Shown here one piece after another: positions 52,141 through 64,000 of a DNA stretch of 64,000 nucleotides (its first letter is position 1; each line of letters starts with the position of its first letter). The notes below the pieces were generated by a model. The model made no database searches. It was not told the origin of the DNA and saw only the letters and a list, made by a program, of their open reading frames with translations. Both the position numbers and the translations under genes were made by a program. Source of the DNA: Albula goreensis (lineage: Eukaryota; Chordata; Actinopteri; Albuliformes; Albulidae); assembly GCA_022829145.1 (NCBI GenBank), contig CM040746.1, positions 15,935,790-15,999,789 of the forward strand, in the 5' to 3' direction.

Positions 52141-55100
52141 GGTTTACCTTTTTAACGTTTGAACAAACTTTGTCATTTTTGCTACACAAGTAATCAATCT
52201 GAGTTTTTTTTAATCAAGAAAACATTATCAATAATAACATCGCTAATGCTGAAATTAATAACGCGGTTTGCTTTATGAATGAACGGTACATAGCCGACTT
52301 GAAATTTGTACTTTCCCTGAAAGCCCATAGATGGCGTTATTTGGATACTAAATGTAAATAATTTTTAAGAATAAATATTAGCCTTCATAAAAGCAAACAA
52401 AAAAAACATTCTGTAATCTTAAGTCCAGAAAACTGAAAAGATGTTTTTTTTTTTTTTTTAGAAAAGCGGCTGTATGTTAACAAGATGGCGCTTTAATTGC
52501 TGTCTGATTTGTGTTATTTAACGTTTTTGCCTTACGTGCACTCACATCGACACTCTTGTCGTTTTCCATAGGGTACCTGTTACGTTTCAGGAAAGTAGGT
52601 CTTCGTTTAAGATTATTGGTAGAGTAAACAAATCTTACAAACCTACACTTCACATGCTTATCACTCCCAGTCTGTGCAGTTTATGATCTCTTCTGTTCTG
52701 TTCCTTTCATGGTGACTGCTCAAAAAAATCCTTACTAAAGAAGGAAGTTATTGAAAGAGCCTCACCCGAAACAAAGAGCTTGGTCACAGCCAGTGTATTT
52801 GGCCTTCAGACTCTCTTAGCAAGTGTAATTTGGAGCAGCGAAGAAAGAACTATCCAAGGTGCTGAAATATTTAGCTGCGATCACGAAAGTTGTGCTATGA
52901 TGTTTACCTTAAGAAAACCTTATCTTAGGTACATCAAACGCATGGCTTCTCATGATTAACATATGTATCGATATGTGTGACATATAAATTGCATTTCACG
53001 ATTGTAAATGGCAACAAGGCCCACCAGAGAGTTCTAAATGAATGAATCAATCACGGTTCTGTATGTGACAATATTATAATGTAATTGCCTCTTATTCAAG
53101 TAAATAAGTAACGATGCGTTCAAAGGGTCTTAATGTTTATTAACCTCAGCGTTGAAATAGGCGTTTCAAATGCTTTCCTTGCGTTCAGACAAATATGATA
53201 TCAATTATTGCATTCAAAGGTCTTAATGATTTGATTACGTAGACAGCTGTTGTACTCCATAGAAATGCGCTCCACAAGCAGTTTCCTAGCAACCAGTCAA
53301 GGCACATCGCCCAGAGCAGTGCTGTAGTATGCACAGAGCAGCATGTGAATCTGGCTTCAAAAAGCAAGCCTGATACATTTTTATTTTTTTATTCATGTAT
53401 CTATTGTAGTATCACCAGTGCAGTATATTCAGTCATACCTCACTGTCTTTAAAGGGCCAGATTTGGTGTGTGTGCAAATGAAGACAACTGTGTGGCTTAC
53501 TGAATGGCCCAGTTTTTCGTGGTGTATATTTGAGTCTTGAATGTTATACATCTGACATACTTTTATTCTCTTATCTGTTACAATGCCATTGAAAAGACAG
53601 TAGCTAAAATGTCAAATCAGACAGTGCATTTGACAATGATGCTTACATGAAAATGTATCAGTTGAGTTGATCGGTGTGAGATGCCAGTGTTCTGATGGGA
53701 ACAGAGTGCCTTCCCCATAGTTCACATTATCAATGCATGTGCAGCCAGTGGCTGGTTAATGGCATGGTGGATTATCTGAAACCAGTCAAACCAGCAACAT
53801 GAAAATGACTGTTGTGAATGAATAAATGGAAGTACATAACTACACTGTTGGACAAAGGAGAAAAGATGAAGCAATATCATGTATATAGCTCCAAATTTGA
53901 AATTGGCTGATTCAGCAATCAGCTGTTTTATGTAGGCAATATTTTACTCATAAATTAAAAAGTTGTTGAGAGTTCTAGTTTTATTGGGAGGCACAGAAAG
54001 ATATCATGGAGATCAGGAGGACTGTTCTTTACGTGACTTGTGATGAATTTTACCTCATCAACCAATGAATGGTGTGGCTACATTTCACATGGACCCATGC
54101 TAATTCTCTTGAGGCATCAAGGGTTCAGCATTTTTTTTTTTTTTTTTTTTCAAAATGAAGCTAAAATTTTGCACGCTGTCACTAGAATAATAAATAAGGC
54201 TCAAAGACAGCATTCCTCAGACAGCGTACAACCACAGCAGTTTCTAAAAAGGATGTCAGAACATGTCTGGAAATAATCTCTAAACCCAGGCTTTTTATTA
54301 TTTTGTCGTGAGTGTTTTTCAGATGGCTGTGTAGTGGAACATTGATGACAGACGAGACTCAGACATGGAATGGGCATCAAAATAAACTACTGTTGGAGAG
54401 AAATTCTGTGGCAGTGCAAGGAAAAAAAAGTGACAAGACTGCTTCATTGCCACTGATTGTAGAGAGCCACAGTCAATATGAAAAGGACTGATGCATTAAG
54501 CTTGAAGTCATTTTCCATTGTACAGGCGAGAAATCAGTTTAATAATTGTAGAGAAAAATAAGATTTGAATAAGGCACTGCTATGTTAAAAGTAAAACCCT
54601 GGGGAGGTTGCATCTGTGGAGCATTGTCACAGACTCTGAATGAATTCACTGTGCAGTGTGAATTTGATGTGTTTAAATGGAGATTATTATCTGCAGAGAT
54701 ATTCTAAGAGGTGTTAAAACAGTGAATGATCACAGCAGTACAGCATTAAGAGGACTTATATGGAGAGAACTGTAAAAATCTCATTCTTTTCAAATACAGA
54801 CTGGAGGCATGGCAACACTCAGGTCCATCCAGATTGACCCCAAGGAATTGTGAATCTAAAACAAGGTCAAGAATTGTCTGGAGTACAATAATACATGAAT
54901 TGTGAGTTAATGTGCTTATATTAAGATACAGTACATGGATTTACTATTTATTCTGAAGTCAGCTTGTTCAATGACCAATATGCCTCGGTCAATAATTTGA
55001 TCTATGTATTCTGAAAATACAAACAATTGTGTGCTTAAATGGTTACGTGAATTATTATCTGCAGTCGTAGGTTTCAATCAAATACACATATGTGTCATGG

Positions 55101-56662
55101 CAAGCCAACCAATCCTGCAGGATTAGCCTTTAACTTGAGGTGTATATTTCATTGCATTTATTGTGATGATCAGGATTATGAATAATTGCTACATTTTGAT
55201 GATGCAAAGCATGGACTGAATTTACATGTGTGCCTGAAATACAAATTAGCACCACATTTAAGCAAAATAGCTGATTGCCATAAAATACAAACCAAAAGTC
55301 CATGCCCTTAAGTCCCAATCCCCTCAGGCATGCCCAGTCTGGGATGATGGCTTATGTGCTAATTTATTTATTTATTTTTGAGTTGCAATATTATTGCAAG
55401 TGTTTGTTTCAGTTCCAAGGCCTGGTGAGAAAGAAAATTGCAGCAGTCATCATGATTTAAGAAGTGCTATTAGATTATCTTCCCCCCGGCTGGCTTTAAT
55501 CCCCTCTGCTAAAACTATACATTCATCTTATTAGCCATCTCTCTTCCTCCCTCTCCCTCTCTACCCCCTCCTGTCTTTTTCTTCCTGTGTCTCCCATCTC
55601 TTTTAAACCTCCCCCAATGTCTCTCTCTTTTCACTCTCTCTTTTTTCCTAATCTTTCCTCTCAGCCCATCCAAATTAAATTCTCCTAACCAGCATTCGTG
55701 ATGGAACAAGGTTTTTTGTGAAGAGCTTGGTAATGGACAAGGGTCCTGTTTCTCTGTCTTTTTACCAACAAGGCACCTCACTACTAGATATTTTTATTAA
55801 TGCAGTATTGTCCACACACCCCTCATCACATTGTCTCTATCCTGTGTCCCCTCATACACCGGTAAGGTTCTCTTCCTCCTTTGCACAGTTGTAGTCACGT
55901 TTTACTGCCCAGACAGCAGTTACTGCAGCGCTGAGCGTATCAGTGTAATAGCCTGTCAGTTCACATGCGGGTCATGTTTAAGCGGCCGGTGGTTACTCCA
56001 CGATTCACGCCCTGTACCCTGCAAGCATGCTGATGTCATGTCGGGGGCTGTTATTGCATTTGCAGAAGGTTGGTGCTTTCCACCAGGACCCTGGGCACTT
56101 GGCTGATTGGAGGTTGGACTCACTTTCCTTACCGGGGCCTGGCTGTCCTTCGCAGGCCCCCGCCTCTGGGTGAACACTCCTCACTCAGCAGATGGTCCGC
56201 AGCCTAAATCCTATTTGCAGCAAATGCACCAAGGCTCCTTAATGCTGAGGTCTGTTGTCCATGTGACAAAGGAAGGTTGTGCTTTTTAAACTCCAGTAAT
56301 TCCTGTCATCAGTCTCTGCTTGTCATGTTCACAGTGGATCAAGGAGAGTATATCTCTTTACATTCTTATAACTTGATAGTTGTTTGTTGGGATTTCAGTG
56401 GAAAATTACATTTAAAATATGTATTTACAGCAAAGAATGCTTTATGCTGCATCTCACAAAAACTGAATGATTCCCAGTGTACCATCACAGCAAAAATCAC
56501 AGTGAATTGGTCCCTCCTCTGTTTACAGTCTGGCATTCAGTGCAACACACTGTTTATGGGCTCTAAGAAGAAAGAAAGAAGTCAAAGAGGGAGGGATGGG
56601 GCACAGTGGGGCCCAATCAGGAATAATCATAGTACCAGGGAGAGGCAAGGCATACAGGTGCC

Positions 56663-56668
<6 letters not shown>
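52141..56668. other. ppp2r2b intron, no exon seen
   Basis: No exon supported. A YY1-like AAGATGGCG lies at about 52483, poly(T) runs near 52444 and 54130, and a pyrimidine-rich C/T tract at 55530-55670. The region 55950-56200 is GC-richer with uninformative ORFs on both strands. Confidence 0.45.
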
Positions 56669-56757
<89 letters not shown>

Positions 56758-56793
56758 GATTAACTCCCCTTTGCATGTATGAAATGATGTTGT

Positions 56794-56842
<49 letters not shown>

Positions 56843-56845
56843 GGA
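56669..56845. repeat. (TA)n, (GT)n and (GA)n cluster
   Basis: About 43 uninterrupted TA dinucleotides (56669-56755), a 33-bp spacer, then (GT)n (56789-56818) running directly into (GA)n (56818-56842). Ile/Tyr and Ser/Leu strings in ORFs here are artefacts. Confidence 0.97.
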
Positions 56846-57159
56846 GTGTGTGTGTATTGGAGCAGTGGTAATATAATCTATCCCCTCTCTGTGATGTAAA
56901 TTTTTACCAGGTGGATCAAGCTGAATGTCACCTTGCCCAGTGAGCTTTCGGTGTGTTTGACCACAGGGCTTCACAATCATGAGCTGAAACATTCACATTG
57001 ACACCAGTAACAGTGTCACCAGAATGATACAAGAACAGAAAATATTCTTGCTTTTTGGTAATTTACTGGAAGGTAGCTGTTGGTGGGAAAGTACTGTACA
57101 TCAATAATTAATATTAATAATACTGTGTGCATGTGTCAATATGTGTGCCAATTAAACAT
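56846..57159. other. ppp2r2b intron, no exon seen
   Basis: Nothing supported. Confidence 0.45.
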
Positions 57160-57340
57160 CAAATATCTGGGCAGCAGTCTGAATTTGGGGTTAATAAGCT
57201 TTTACCCATAAGGTTGTAAGTTCAAGACCCATGTAGAATTCTGCTGTTTTGTGATTGAACAAAGCACTTAACAAGTAAATGTACAATACATGTCCTGCCA
57301 AATACAAAAATAATTTGATCTCTGTCCAATTTACCCTGTG
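57160..57340 (+). repeat. tRNA-derived SINE relic
   Basis: GGTTGTAAGTTCAAGACCC at about 57212 resembles a pol III B box with its flank. It is followed by TTGTGATTGAACAAAGCACT and TAACAAGTAAATGTAC, the familiar TTGAGCAAGGCACTTAA body of fish SINEs. Diverged; boundaries approximate. Confidence 0.5.
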
Positions 57341-58623
57341 AGCTAATCTGCTAATAACAACCATTCATGGTGAAGCCATGTAAGGGTTTGGGTATGGCAC
57401 CTTAATCCTGCCTCTTGGTGAGCAGCTGTCAGAGTTTCAGGAGAGTGGTTTAAATGCTGTAGTGGTTTCTAAGCAGCAGAGAATGAAAGGTCTCCAAACC
57501 CACAGAGTGCACACTGAAGCGTCATTCCTGAGCAGATATTCTGTGCTGTTGAACTGAGACGGAAGAAGAGCTAGTAGGAGAAGTTTTAATTAAAGCAACA
57601 CAGTTGATCTCAGTCCCTGGCTCTTGATATTTTTTTATAGCTGCTTAAATTACAGACTGAAATTGTGTACCAATTCACTCACTTTATCTTTTGCTTTATC
57701 TCCTTGTTCACTCTCCCCTTCACTTTCTCAACCCATCTGGTCTGCAGGCTTTCTACATTCCAGACCTTATTAAAGGTGTTGCATCACCATACAATGTGTT
57801 TTAATACTTTATCCACCATATTCTGCACACATACAAATTCAAAGCTTTATAGATTGGATAACTTGATCCTTAAACTTGTTGTTTTATAAAAGACAATGAG
57901 AATATAAAAAATGCAATGTAAATTCTGTTCAGTATATGAGAGTTGTAATTTAACAGTGTTTGGGGAACATGAGGGACATTTCAGGAAATGTTTGGTTCCA
58001 GGGCGACTCTCAGTGAGTGAAGGGAAATATCAATTATTAATCCACACTATTGAGCACTTATAAATATCTTACCACAACTCACAATACACATGCTATCCAT
58101 CATATTATTGAGAAAATTTGATAACCTGGTCTTCATTCCTGTATAAAAGACACATGAAATATTGTTTCATTTCAGAAGATGTAGCGGATATGTACCAATC
58201 AATTCAAATGTAACAGATTAGTGAATGGGTGCTCATTGCTGAGTAGCAATGGTTTACATTGATTTCCATAGTGAAAGCATCAATAATGTCCACTGTGTAG
58301 AAGGTAAGGCATAAATGAAAGTTATTAGTCTTTACCCAATAAAGCAAGGCCCCAGGAAACTGGCATATGTTCCTGGAGAGGGCTGTAAAATTTGCCTATA
58401 ATGGTAATCTATCAAAACTGAAACCCTGCTTTCTAACACTGTGTAACGCTAATAGTGTGTTTCCACAGTTCAATGGTTCTGCTGAAAATCAATGGCATTT
58501 TAATTCCCTCTCTCTGTCGCTCTCTCTGTAGTATCCTCAAGGGATTTATAATACAACTGGGCTAAGCCAGTCTTGACTGAAACTAGGCCGCTTATTCCAT
58601 TTAAATAATAATCAAGATGTATA

Positions 58624-58627
<4 letters not shown>
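57341..58627. other. ppp2r2b intron, no exon seen
   Basis: AT-rich, no supported exon or repeat apart from short CT runs near 58506. Confidence 0.45.

Positions 58628-58655
<28 letters not shown>
58628..58655. repeat. poly(T) tract
   Basis: 28 T in a row, followed by GGGGG; possibly the A-tail of a minus-orientation retroelement, though no body was recognised to its right. Confidence 0.8.
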
Positions 58656-58739
58656 GGGGGTCCTTGCTGCCCCATCAATGGGATTTGAGGTGGAGGTGGG
58701 AATGTGGACACTTTCATTAGACTTGGTTTGAAGAACAAG

Positions 58740-59285
58740 AGGTAAATATTCAACCGGTTCACGGTGTGACGGTACCTTCCGAATGCACCAGTAGCCCACA
58801 TTATGAGGAGTAGAGATAATGCCGTAAATTTATTCTAATGGAGGTACAAGGGCGCTGGAGTGTTAAATAGCGTACGCGGAGGGAGAATGTTTCAATAATG
58901 TGCGGCAGGAATGCCTACGTGGCGCCGCAGACAGATGCCTCGTGACCTTACCGGGGGATTTCATTTGCAAATGGGCTCGCGGCTAAGATGGCTAATACAT
59001 TTAAGAATCACACACTGTGGCGCTTCTTCACCCTCTTTTATTTGGGATTTGAATTGGAAAGCGGGGCCCGTTGCAGACAATAGCATCAGGTAGATTAGGA
59101 GAGCAAATATGCAGAGGGCTTTGGAATCGGAAAACGAGGGTGTCGGCGGAAGCCCCTGTGGAGGCAGATATTAAACGCAGCATGTAAATCAACCCTTTCC
59201 AGAATTAAGTGGCAACGGCAAGAGTCCAAATCTGATTTATCAGATTGTCTGCTGTCTGTCCTTAGCAAGTGGCACACCGCACACC
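58740..59285. promoter_or_regulatory. candidate conserved noncoding element
   Basis: About 540 bp with CpG and GC content far above the flanks, without a coding frame or splice logic. A palindromic POU-octamer-like ATTTGCAAAT lies at 58963-58972, with homeodomain-type ATTA/TAAT cores around it. It sits in the Bbeta2 intron about 3 kb upstream of the Bbeta1 block, so an enhancer role is plausible but inferred. Confidence 0.35.
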
Positions 59286-61329
59286 AAATTTAATGGGTGA
59301 AACGTAAACATAAAAATATTCAGCTTTCTCTCATGTTTTGAATAAATCCCGTTATCTGTTAGCCAGTGTTATCTCTCCTTCCCACTGTCATGGTATGCAT
59401 CCATCTCAAAGGGAATGGAATCAATGTGCATTTGATCAAAATCTGATCAAAAGAAAACAGATTATGCTTATGGCAGAAACATGAAATACATTTTTCAATA
59501 AATGCTTCAATAGGAAATATACATATGATTGACATGAAAGAATTACATTTCTGTTTTTTTTTTTTTTGTGTGGACAAGGCAACAGTTCTGTGTAGGGCTG
59601 ATGCATATAAAAAGTACAATTTTGGACTGAAATCATTGACCTTTATGAGAAAATGTAGTAAATGTTCAGATAGCATATATTATAAATACAGTTTTATTAC
59701 ATGCATTGTTTATATAAGGCATGTGTACTTCAATCTTTTGGGACTTTGTGTATTTGATGTGTATGTATTTTTTATTGGTGAAGTGCACTGCTCTCAGCGT
59801 TCTTACATATGGTATTAATATTTTATCTGTGGGTTTCTGCAACTGGGCTGACTGATTTTATCCTGCATCCTTGTCTGATGATTTTTTTGGGAGAGATAAG
59901 AGTCTGTATGCAAACTTGGCAGTGGTGGTGGTGGTGTTGGTGTTGGGGGATTCTTGGATAAAATGAGCATATGAGTAAACCACCCCCTGTTGCCAGGCAA
60001 CCAAGCACAAGATAAACTATGTGGTGCCATCTACATAAGGACCTGCACAATGAATCAGTCTCCTGATGGATTTGACATTGTACTCCTAGAAAGTGAACTG
60101 CAGGACACTAAAATAAATTTCAGCTGAGTATTTTTAGATGCACACTATATCCATAATGTAATAATAATATGACTTCTATTTAAAAACAGGAGTCAATTTA
60201 TGAAAGATGACACCTTTATAAATTGCAAAATAGAGTCATACATCAATTGGAGCTCTAGATCTGTGCTACTTTGCATGTTCTATGTGTTCTGTTAACTTGG
60301 TGGTTTTATCTTTTAATCGTGGCTTTGAAAATAAGACAGAAGTTGAACAGAAAAGGACAACTACATATACATTAAAAAACCAAGTGGAAACCCTCAAATT
60401 AATCCTGCGGGCTTCTTACCTTGTTGTTGTACCAAACAGCTTGGATGATTACAGTGATATCAGCCTTGTGCTGCAAGGCTCCCCATTTGAGGACAGTCTT
60501 CCATAGAGAACACAGTAATGAATACTTCATGTGTTTTCGTATAACATAAGTACATGATGGAAAATCGAGGAAATTCAGTCACATTTATCTTAGAGAAAGT
60601 GCTGCAGTTACATAGAAGAAAATTCACAAAATGAGGTAAGAAAACAGCTGCAAGATACCAACTCAAACTGTGCCTTCAAGATAAAGGATGACTGCTCATT
60701 TATCAAAAGAGAGGAGACCAAAACCATATTTTCAATTAATGTAACAGCATGGGATATTAATATATATGTGTAATCATGTGTATGTGGTGTTGGCCATAAT
60801 CAGACAATATGATACATTTAACAAGCACAAACATTGCAAATACAGTTGTTTAATAAATTAACTAAACACTTCTTACCAAAAAATATTTATTGTAAAAACA
60901 TGTTCAAGGTTGTGCTACAAGTATAGAGATGTAACTCATGCATCCTAAGTGACATAACCAATCAGTATTACAACATGCCGCATTTGTGCAAAAACAAATC
61001 TTCATTAAACCTGCAATATTGATAAACTATTATCATTTTCAGGTAAGCTTTCTGACATCACACACACTAATTGACTCTCAGAACAAAGAAGTACATTCAT
61101 TGTACTTTGAATTTTATATAATAAAATATAATATGAAGTTTTTATAATGATGAACTCAAAGCCATTACTTTATACACAGGATGAATCAGAATTCGGAATG
61201 AAAATGAATTGACAAGCTATTCATCAGGACAGTTCTCATTAACCACACTGCTCTTTAGCTCAGGTTCAGCAAAATTATCTTTATTTATAATATAATGTTA
61301 TGTGTTCATGCATTTAAGGATGAAATGAC
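59286..61329. other. ppp2r2b intron upstream of Bbeta1, no exon seen
   Basis: AT-rich; short (GGT)n-like patch near 59920. No exon supported. Confidence 0.45.
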
Positions 61330-62165
61330 CGCTGTTCTTCCGTTTCTGTCTAGTGTCGTCTATTTGCGTTTAACGTTCGATGTGCCACCCGTTTCTCTGC
61401 AGCGCTGGCCCTGTGAGGTACCGGGCGCGTGGCATGTGCGCGCCTCACAGTGACGCTTACGCAGTCGGACAGCGGCAATCTGTATGGGAGGAGCCTGCTC
61501 TAATGCAGTATACGACTGTAGCAGCCACAGAACGCATGCAGCACTCAGCTGAGCGATAAAGCCACACCAGGGAGAAGCGGAGATCGAGACGAGAGGAGGA
61601 AGCTGGACTGGACATGATAGCTGACAGCGTGCCTGACGCATAATCTCCGTTCCTTTGCCGCTGCAGTTATAATATATTGTGCAAACTACATTCTTAAACC
61701 AAGGAGATGTATTTTTACTTCATTGTGGCACTATAGATACGTGACACGTTAATTCAGTTCCATCGCACACTTCTGTTGTGCATATACCTTTCGTCCGTGT
61801 CCTGCGGAGTGTAACGGAAGCTTAGTTGATAGGTACTCCTTTAACCCTGGAAGAACGACAGTTTCAATGCAGAATTAAGTCTCTGCTGCACAGTCGAGGC
61901 GTACCATTAACCCGGTGTTCCAACCGCCAGAGTTGTTACGCAAGGTGTGAAGCCGCTGCGATTGCGTAGTTACTCACAGAGCGAACGGCCAGAACCAGCT
62001 GTATTTTTTTTTTTTTTTTTTGCAATTTTATCGCCCTGTTTCCTTGGAGACGTCTGAATCATGACTAATAGCCCGCTATTCGCGCGGACCCTCTGTTGAA
62101 GAGAAGGTTCAGGACCATGGATACTTGTCTGTTTGCTTTAGGCTTCCAAAGTTACACCGGCATAA
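61330..62165 (+). promoter_or_regulatory. ppp2r2b: ppp2r2b Bbeta1 promoter and 5' leader
   Basis: The most CpG-rich block in this end of the window, 61355-61620, with CpG scattered through to 62100. No canonical TATA box. Possible leader splice sites: donor CAAG|GTGTGA at about 61945 and a strong polypyrimidine acceptor TCTGTTTGCTTTAG ending at 62141. Poly(T) at about 62004-62021. uORFs lie at 62061-62099 and 62117-62182; the second is removed if the 62141 acceptor is used. No (CAG) run is seen here. Confidence 0.65.
62061..62099 (+). other. 12-codon upstream ORF in the Bbeta1 leader
   Basis: ATG, twelve codons and TGA, ending 66 bases before the main start. It is relevant only if transcription begins upstream and this part of the leader is retained. 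Confidence 0.4.
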
Positions 62166-62182
62166 ATGGAGGAAGAGATTGA
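62117..62182 (+). other. 21-codon upstream ORF overlapping the Bbeta1 start
   Basis: The start context ACCATGG is stronger than that of the main ORF (T at -3). The frame runs past the Bbeta1 ATG at 62166 and stops at 62182. An overlapping uORF would suppress Bbeta1 translation unless bypassed by leaky scanning or removed by splicing to the acceptor at 62141. Confidence 0.4.
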
Positions 62183-62235
62183 CACCCGTAAAATCAACAA
62201 CAGCTTCCTTCGTGACCACAACTATGCAACTGAAG
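62166..62235 (+). CDS. ppp2r2b: ppp2r2b first coding exon, Bbeta1 isoform (partial gene)
   Basis: Encodes 23 residues, MEEEIDTRKINNSFLRDHNY then ATE, plus one base; donor GTATTT at 62236. It matches the remembered human Bbeta1 N-terminus except at two positions (D4E and S19N). The product is the mainly neuronal, cytosolic B55-beta regulatory subunit of PP2A, a seven-blade WD-repeat protein; the propeller exons lie beyond the right edge. Retaining the intron would add two codons then a stop. The phase-1 end is identical to the Bbeta2 exon at 23017, which supports mutually exclusive first-exon use. Confidence 0.95.
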
Positions 62236-64000
62236 GTATTTAGAATATTATTTTGATTACATTTCGATAGCGTGCTGAATTGTTAGTTCACAGATTTGTG
62301 TTGGACTACGATTTAGAATCTAGGAACTGTTATGAGTGTCAGTATGCGGGACTGATTAGACTGTTGCGTATGCAGGCCGACCGCAATGGCCAGCGGCTGT
62401 TCAAGGCCTTTGCCGGTCAGTATAATTGGTGCAAGAGCAAACTAATGTATAAAACTATTATGAAGCAGTAAAGGGTGCGGTCATAATCATCTTGATCGAA
62501 CTAGCATTGGCTGACGTGTGGCCATAATGATTTAGTGGTAACGAAAAGTAAAAAAACCGCTTAACTCAATTCCAGTGATGAAAACGCATAATCCGATGAT
62601 CGATATTTTCGCGATGAGCAGATGTGTAGCGTTCTCACCACCTTTACGTGAATGAGGATTAACCAATTGCTATGCTTTGATTCGTTTTTTATAAACAGTC
62701 AAATTCGTGATATATAAAGACTCTCCATCTGAATCTGACAAATCCAATACAGTTAATTGATGCTAGAAAAGGCAGGTAGATCGTCTGAGAGCACATGGTG
62801 CGTTTTTTTCCCCCAGAATCTGGTCTTAATAGCTGAGGACTGGTTAATGGCTCAAGTCCCACAGCTGCGCAAAGAGCTTCTTACTCGCGGCCCTCTGAGA
62901 GATTAGGGTAGTTGTTTTCAAACTGTGTGTAGCCTGTAAGTCCTTACTGTGGAGGACCAGCTGGTGCACAGGGTGATAGTAAAGCACTGCTGCGACATGC
63001 AAACTGGTATTAGTCAGATATAACAGCAGGGACGTCTGAAATCGTCTCTGGTCTTAATAAGAATTTGCACAGGTCATCTATTTGTCTTTCAGGTGGAAAA
63101 TAGATTTAGAATAATTTAGACTTTCTTGCAAGGGGTTCAGATTCAGTGAGAGCTACCTGGTAGTGCATCCCAGTGATGACTGTATAGAATCAAACACTGG
63201 ACTCATTTAAAAATGAACATGGTCTTCACTACAGTCTTTAAAAGCTGTTTTAAGTTCCTGTTTCATTAAATGTAAATGTAAGCTATGACCAAACAAAGGA
63301 AAATGTTGGCTTGTCTTGATCTCACAATAACAAGTGAATGTCAGAGCTAATATAGTGTGCGGGCCGATACTATATGTATAGGATTTATGGCATTCACATA
63401 AACCAAAGCCAGACACAGTTAATTGGGCCTTGAGGCCTGGAGGTACTCAGATAATGCACTGCAGAGCAGCATTTACCCCTCCAAACGTAGAGCGAGGGCT
63501 GTCCAGTGCTGACAGAGCCAGCTATCAATGGAAAGAAGGCAGCCACAAGGAGGGAGGGGGAGAGGTGGAATAAATCACAGATAATTCTGGAAGCCCAGTC
63601 AGTCAGGGGTTGAGCCTGTCTGTTAGGCCCTCAGATGAAGTGCTACACTGTTTCCTTTTCTGATTAAAGGCACAACTTTCCAACAATTTAGCTGCCATGA
63701 GGCAGAGCTACTCATTTTTCTATAAGGGTCTTGTTTTCTCAGTTGGGTTCCTGTGACCTTGCCGTGGAAAGGAAGTTATGTTATTGTGTTGTTTATCTTT
63801 GTAGCATCATCCTATGGACAGGCAGGCTCTTGGGGGAAAGACACAGAGCACTTTGTACGCTGCTTTGTACTCAGCCTCAGCAGAAATTCAGGGGTGGTGG
63901 GACTTCTGTGAAAAGGCTAGGCTTTCTGTCACAATTCTTCTGAAAATGCTCCACAGGGAAAAGGAAGGCCAAACCTTGTCAGACCTTCCTCAAAATGGGG
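62236..64000 (+). other. ppp2r2b: ppp2r2b intron, continuing past the window
   Basis: No copy of exon 2 (which would begin with the ADIISTVEF-type sequence) was found. An ORF at 62280-62471 has coding-like base composition near 62370-62430 but no recognisable family. Otherwise featureless. Confidence 0.6.

Noticed and set aside
62280..62471. 63-codon ORF just inside the Bbeta1 intron
   Set aside because: No family resemblance and no splice signals that would include it; intron retention from Bbeta1 stops after two codons.

Overview
The window is vertebrate nuclear DNA, most likely from a ray-finned fish. It is gene-poor and intron- and microsatellite-rich. It holds small exons with consensus GT/AG splice sites, long (CA)n, (TA)n and (GA)n tracts, fish-type dispersed repeats and Tc1/mariner relics. 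Most open frames in it are repeat artefacts.

Two real genes can be named. On the left, minus strand, a complete three-exon il17b (interleukin-17B) occupies 1160-2303 and encodes a 204-residue secreted cystine-knot cytokine. On the plus strand the window holds the 5' part of ppp2r2b (the B55-beta regulatory subunit of protein phosphatase 2A). Two alternative first coding exons are present: the mitochondrial-type Bbeta2 exon at 22939-23017 and the Bbeta1 exon at 62166-62235. Both end in splice phase 1 with the residues Thr-Glu, so either can splice to the same shared exon 2, which lies beyond the right edge. The two genes are divergent, with about 20.6 kb between their nearest start codons.

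Layout: 1-1.16 kb, il17b 3' flank; 1.16-2.3 kb, il17b; 2.3-14.5 kb, intergenic with microsatellites, an inverted dispersed-repeat copy and a 43-bp minisatellite (12.7-13.8 kb); 14.6-15.1 kb, a CpG-containing promoter-like block with a good splice donor; 17.0-17.8 kb, a probable regulatory module followed by a SINE relic; 21.2 kb, a transposase relic; 22.4-23.0 kb, Bbeta2 promoter, leader with uORFs, and exon; 23.0-62.2 kb, the large first intron between the alternative promoters. That intron holds a minus-orientation Tc1 relic (26.0-27.5 kb), a degenerate 38-bp array (29.5-29.8 kb) followed by a roughly 4.86-kb array of about 120 copies of a 40-bp unit (29.9-34.8 kb), a CA-rich minisatellite (39 kb), long dinucleotide tracts, possible first exons on either strand (45.8 and 52.0 kb) and a candidate conserved element (58.7-59.3 kb). 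The Bbeta1 CpG-rich promoter and leader lie at 61.3-62.17 kb, and ppp2r2b intron sequence runs to the end.

No undescribed multi-gene system is visible. The points most worth a second look are the dual-promoter ppp2r2b architecture with its uORFs, a possible third upstream promoter, the absence at Bbeta1 of a CAG tract like that of human SCA12, and the large 40-bp array between the two promoters. Gene names rest on remembered family sequences, not on searches.
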